Shown: piece after piece, positions 58,700-64,000 of the stretch
Numbering within the stretch: the stretch's first letter is position 1
Layout of the letters: each line of letters starts with the position of its first letter
Source of the DNA: Paenibacillus polymyxa
Lineage (GTDB): Bacteria; Bacillota; Bacilli; Paenibacillales; Paenibacillaceae
Direction of reading: 5' to 3'
Assembly: GCF_001719045.1 (NCBI RefSeq)
Contig: NZ_CP015423.1
Span: forward strand, 1,753,501-1,817,500
DNA length: 64,000 nucleotides
The notes under the pieces: model-generated
Databases searched by the model: none
What the model was told of the DNA's origin: nothing
What the model saw: the letters and a program-made list of their open reading frames with translations, nothing else
Translations under genes and position numbers: made by a program

Positions 58700-59697
58700 T
58701 CCCTACGGGGCTTAAGATAAAAGAAACCAAGAAAAGAGCCGAAATCTTGCTTCAGGAAGCCAGGAAGAATTATCATATGTAAGGACAAACACTCGCGGTT
58801 GAAAACGAAGATATGCTGTAAGAGTAAAAGCGGCTACTCCATCCGTTAATAGCAAAAAGCTGTTCGCAGACTTTATGCTTCAATGGTTAGAGATGATGAA
58901 AAACAGTATCGGGCTTATCTCCTATATCTCCTATTCCGACACTGTAAAAGGCCGCGTAGATCCTTTTTCCGAGAGAAAGGGATGTATTGCTTGATGATTT
59001 AACTACAGAGGATTTTCAGACCTTGTATACCCATGAAATGAATGTGCAAGGTGTCAGCGCCAATACCGTTATTCATTACCACGCGAACATTTGCAGAGCC
59101 CTTCAGTATGCCGTGAAAATAAAGCCGATTGTGGCGAATCTCGCTGACTTAGTTGAAAGCCCAAAAAAGAACAATTACGACGTGAACTTCTACAATGCCG
59201 AGGAGCTGAATCAACTCCTCGCAGTAATCCGAGGCGAAAGAATTGAGCTTTCCGTTATCCTGGCTGCCTTTTATGGGCTAAGCCGAAGCGAGGTCGTAGG
59301 ATTAAACTGGTCGGCTATTGATTTATTGAATTGGACTATTAATATTAAACATACCGTCACATCGGGCAATTTGAATGATAGATATATTGAAATTGAAAAG
59401 GACCGAATCAAGAATAAAGCCAGTCGCCGTATACTGCTACTGGTGGACACGTTCTATGAGCTTCTGATTCGTATGAAGGAATAACAGGAATCCTATCGCT
59501 TGTCTTCTGACAATTCTTATTGTCTTGAATACCTGGAGTATATTTATGTAGATGTATTAGGGGTAAGCATGAAAGAAGTTCAGGAATGGCTGGGTCACAG
59601 TGATTACGCAATAATAGCCAATGTTTATTCGCATTTGGAGTACAACTCGAAAGTATCTTCAGCTCAAACAATGAGTGAGGTACTAAAACTCAAATAA
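58700..59697 (+). pseudogene. Decayed tyrosine integrase of the island
   Basis: Fragments in order: GLKIKETKKRAEILLQEARK (N-terminus), several stops and a frameshift, then an open stretch 58987-59484 with the core-binding domain (VSANTVIHYHANICRALQYA) and the first catalytic Arg in AFYGLSRSEVVGLNWSAIDL. The HxxR block is deleted after 59484. The end EVQEWLGHSDYAIIANVYSH keeps the last His and the Tyr. It resembles integrases of Tn916-like and phage elements. With these losses it cannot be active. Confidence 0.82.
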
Positions 59698-59735
59698 AAA
59701 AAGCTCACTAGAGAATGTCTCTAATGAACTCTTTT
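59695..59735 (-). terminator. Terminator of the tRNA operon
   Basis: AGTTCATTAGAGA/TCTCTAGTGAGCT stem then TTTTTTT on the minus strand. Supplied by the island, it replaces the terminator now at 53274. Confidence 0.8.
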
Positions 59736-59740
59736 AGTTA

Positions 59741-59783
59741 ATACCGGCGAGAGGACTCGAACCTCCACGGTTTCCCACTCGAT
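59741..59783 (-). repeat. tRNA-Leu 3'-end attachment repeat (right copy, inside the intact tRNA)
   Basis: Matches 53319-53361 with one mismatch; the right boundary of the island. Confidence 0.9.
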
Positions 59784-59820
59784 TTTGAGTCGAGCGCGTC
59801 TGCCATTCCGCCACGCCGGC
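59742..59820 (-). tRNA. tRNA-Leu (CAA)
   Basis: Acceptor GCCGGCG, anticodon loop CTCAAAA, short variable loop, T arm GGTTCGAGTCC. CCA not encoded. Last tRNA of the cluster and integration site of the suf island. Confidence 0.92.
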
Positions 59821-59831
59821 GTATTCAATTA

Positions 59832-59906
59832 TGGAGGCGCCACCCAGATTTGAACTGGGGAATAAAGCTTTTGCAGAGCTTTGCCTTACCACTTGGCTAT
59901 GGCGCC
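59832..59906 (-). tRNA. tRNA-Cys (GCA)
   Basis: Anticodon loop CTGCAAA within AGCTCTGCAAAAGCTT; CCA encoded. Confidence 0.92.
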
Positions 59907-59918
59907 AGAGTGTAACAA

Positions 59919-59990
59919 AGCGGACGACGGGAATCGAACCCGCGACCCTCGCCTTGGCAAGGCGATGCTCTACCGCTGAGCCACGTCCGC
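59919..59990 (-). tRNA. tRNA-Gly (GCC)
   Basis: GCGGACG acceptor, loop TTGCCAA; CCA not encoded. Confidence 0.93.
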
Positions 59991-59997
59991 ATAAATA

Positions 59998-60072
59998 TGG
60001 CTGGGGATATAGGATTTGAACCTATGCATGACGGAGTCAAAGTCCGTTGCCTTACCGCTTGGCTAATCCCCA
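59998..60072 (-). tRNA. tRNA-Gln (TTG)
   Basis: TGGGGAT acceptor, anticodon stem-loop CGGACTTTGACTCCG; CCA encoded. Confidence 0.93.
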
Positions 60073-60081
60073 ATAAGTAAA

Positions 60082-60156
60082 GGGCGGCCGATGGGGCTTG
60101 AACCCACGAATGCCGGAGTCACAGTCCGGTGCGTTAACCACTTCGCCACGACCGCC
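60082..60156 (-). tRNA. tRNA-His (GTG)
   Basis: Acceptor GGCGGTC, loop CTGTGAC. Exact 5' end uncertain by one base because of the extra His G. Confidence 0.92.
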
Positions 60157-60172
60157 GCAAGTAATGAATAAT

Positions 60173-60246
60173 TGGCAGGGGCAGCAGGAATTGAACCCAC
60201 ACCAACGGTTTTGGAGACCGTTGTTCTACCTTTAAACTATGCCCCT
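60173..60246 (-). tRNA. tRNA-Trp (CCA)
   Basis: AGGGGCA acceptor, loop CTCCAAA; CCA end encoded. Confidence 0.93.
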
Positions 60247-60253
60247 ATAAAAC

Positions 60254-60339
60254 TGGTGGAGGATGATGGATTCGAACCACCGAACCCGTAAGGGAGCAGA
60301 TTTACAGTCTGATGCGTTTGGCCACTTCGCTAATCCTCC
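60254..60339 (-). tRNA. tRNA-Tyr (GTA)
   Basis: GGAGGAT acceptor, loop CTGTAAA, long variable arm; CCA end encoded. Confidence 0.93.
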
Positions 60340-60344
60340 AAAAA

Positions 60345-60420
<76 letters not shown>

Positions 60421-60442
60421 ACATAAAATATTCAATTAAAAG

Positions 60443-60515
<73 letters not shown>

Positions 60516-60552
60516 TTAGAATAAGGCTCTTCATTACACGTTATAATACTAA

Positions 60553-60629
60553 TGGCGGAACTGACGGGATTCGAACCCGCGATCTCCTGCGTGACAGGCA
60601 GGCATGTTAGGCCTCTACACCACAGTTCC
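60553..60629 (-). tRNA. tRNA-Asp (GTC)
   Basis: GGAACTG acceptor, loop CTGTCAC; CCA encoded. Confidence 0.93.
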
Positions 60630-60640
60630 ATAATAATTTT

Positions 60641-60720
<80 letters not shown>

Positions 60721-60746
60721 ACAATAATAAATATTAATTTTTCAAA

Positions 60747-60822
60747 TGGTGGAGGCTGAGGGGCTCGAACCCCCGACCCTCTGCTTGTAAGGCAGATGCT
60801 CTCCCAGCTGAGCTAAGCCTCC
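60747..60822 (-). tRNA. tRNA-Val (TAC)
   Basis: GGAGGCT acceptor, loop CTTACAA; CCA encoded. Confidence 0.93.
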
Positions 60823-60890
60823 ACAATTAATCACTTCTCATATTATACCATAATGAACTTTTTATTGCAAGCCCTTTTATGATATTTTTA

Positions 60891-60962
60891 TGACCCGTAG
60901 GGGATTCGAACCCCTGTTACCTCCGTGAAAGGGAGGTGTCTTAACCCCTTGACCAACGGGCC
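60891..60962 (-). tRNA. tRNA-Glu (TTC)
   Basis: GGCCCGT acceptor, loop CTTTCAC; CCA not encoded. A 68-base AT-rich gap separates it from tRNA-Val. Confidence 0.93.
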
Positions 60963-60979
60963 ATGCAATAAAATAATTC

Positions 60980-61071
60980 TGGCGGAGAGAGAGGGATTCG
61001 AACCCTCGAGACGCTTTTGGCGCCTACACGATTTCCAATCGTGCTCCTTCGGCCAACTCGGACACCTCTCC
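60980..61071 (-). tRNA. tRNA-Ser (GGA)
   Basis: GGAGAGG acceptor, loop TTGGAAA, long variable arm; CCA encoded. Confidence 0.93.
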
Positions 61072-61074
61072 ATA

Positions 61075-61150
61075 TGGCTCCCCGAACAGGACTCGAACCT
61101 GTGACAACTCGATTAACAGTCGAGTGCTCTACCAACTGAGCTATCAGGGA
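61075..61150 (-). tRNA. tRNA-Asn (GTT)
   Basis: TCCCTGA acceptor, loop CTGTTAA; CCA encoded. First tRNA after the 23S gene. Confidence 0.93.
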
Positions 61151-61216
61151 ATATTAAGTATTTGTTTCAAGGTTACACCCTGAAAACTGGATCCGAAACT
61201 CATTGCGTTTTATTCT

Positions 61217-64000
<2,784 letters not shown>

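Larger units (their letters stand above)
53362..59783. mobile_element. 6.4-kb tRNA-Leu-associated genomic island carrying suf genes
   Basis: Bounded by direct repeats of the tRNA-Leu 3' end (53319-53361 and 59741-59783). It holds nfu, a small ORF, sufB, sufD, sufC and a marR-type gene, then a transposase remnant and a decayed tyrosine integrase next to the intact tRNA, the typical order for tRNA-targeting elements. No conjugation or replication genes remain. Because the integrase has several stops, the island should no longer excise by itself. Confidence 0.8.

Overview
The window looks like chromosomal DNA from a Paenibacillus, probably near the P. polymyxa group (inferred from gene content and protein style, not from a database). 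It carries endospore genes (ylbJ, yunB, lytH, sspI), a lia-type envelope-stress operon, YesM/YesN-type sugar regulation and a trnD-like tRNA cluster after a 23S rRNA gene. Most genes are on the minus strand. Minor start codons (TTG, GTG) are common, and many starts below were chosen by their Shine-Dalgarno sequence.

Layout. 1-9.6 kb is core: a pepF fragment cut by the window edge, a YycC-like gene, a DUF2225 gene, a truncated hemoglobin, ylbJ, NAD kinase, yutD, lipA, lytH and yunB. 9.7-17.4 kb is a sugar-uptake unit: response regulator, histidine kinase, binding lipoprotein, two permeases, aldo/keto reductase. 17.5-20.8 kb is a five-gene alkylation-repair operon headed by adaA-adaB. 21.0-27.6 kb holds an alanine symporter and a beta-glucoside system (bglH, licT, bglP) whose three genes each have a RAT antiterminator leader. 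27.6-39.0 kb is an AT-rich accessory region full of decayed genes (ccdA, rhodanese, amine oxidase, Tn3 transposase, LacI, bshA-like and adh fragments). Its intact genes include an ArsR-rhodanese regulator, an OsmC protein and thioredoxins; the osmC and trx promoters share one palindromic operator. 39.0-51.1 kb is core again: RNA methyltransferase, Ktr subunit, sspI, prfC, zwf, ywmB and the lia operon (liaI-like, pspA, pspC, pspA, liaF, liaS, liaR). 51.1-53.1 kb is an MFS exporter with a TetR regulator.

53.3-59.8 kb is the most interesting part: a 6.4-kb island bounded by a 43-bp direct repeat of the 3' end of tRNA-Leu(CAA), with a decayed tyrosine integrase beside the intact tRNA. Its cargo is a Fe-S assembly operon (MarR regulator, sufC, sufD, sufB, a 70-aa ORF, nfu) without sufS or sufU. 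Its promoter lies in a 41-bp perfect palindrome that contains a near-consensus Fur box, and is followed at once by a MarR-type palindrome. This reads as an iron- and MarR-controlled accessory SUF scaffold that arrived on a mobile element and is now fixed.

59.7-64 kb holds 15 tRNA genes on the minus strand downstream of a partial 23S rRNA gene, with no room for a 5S gene between them.
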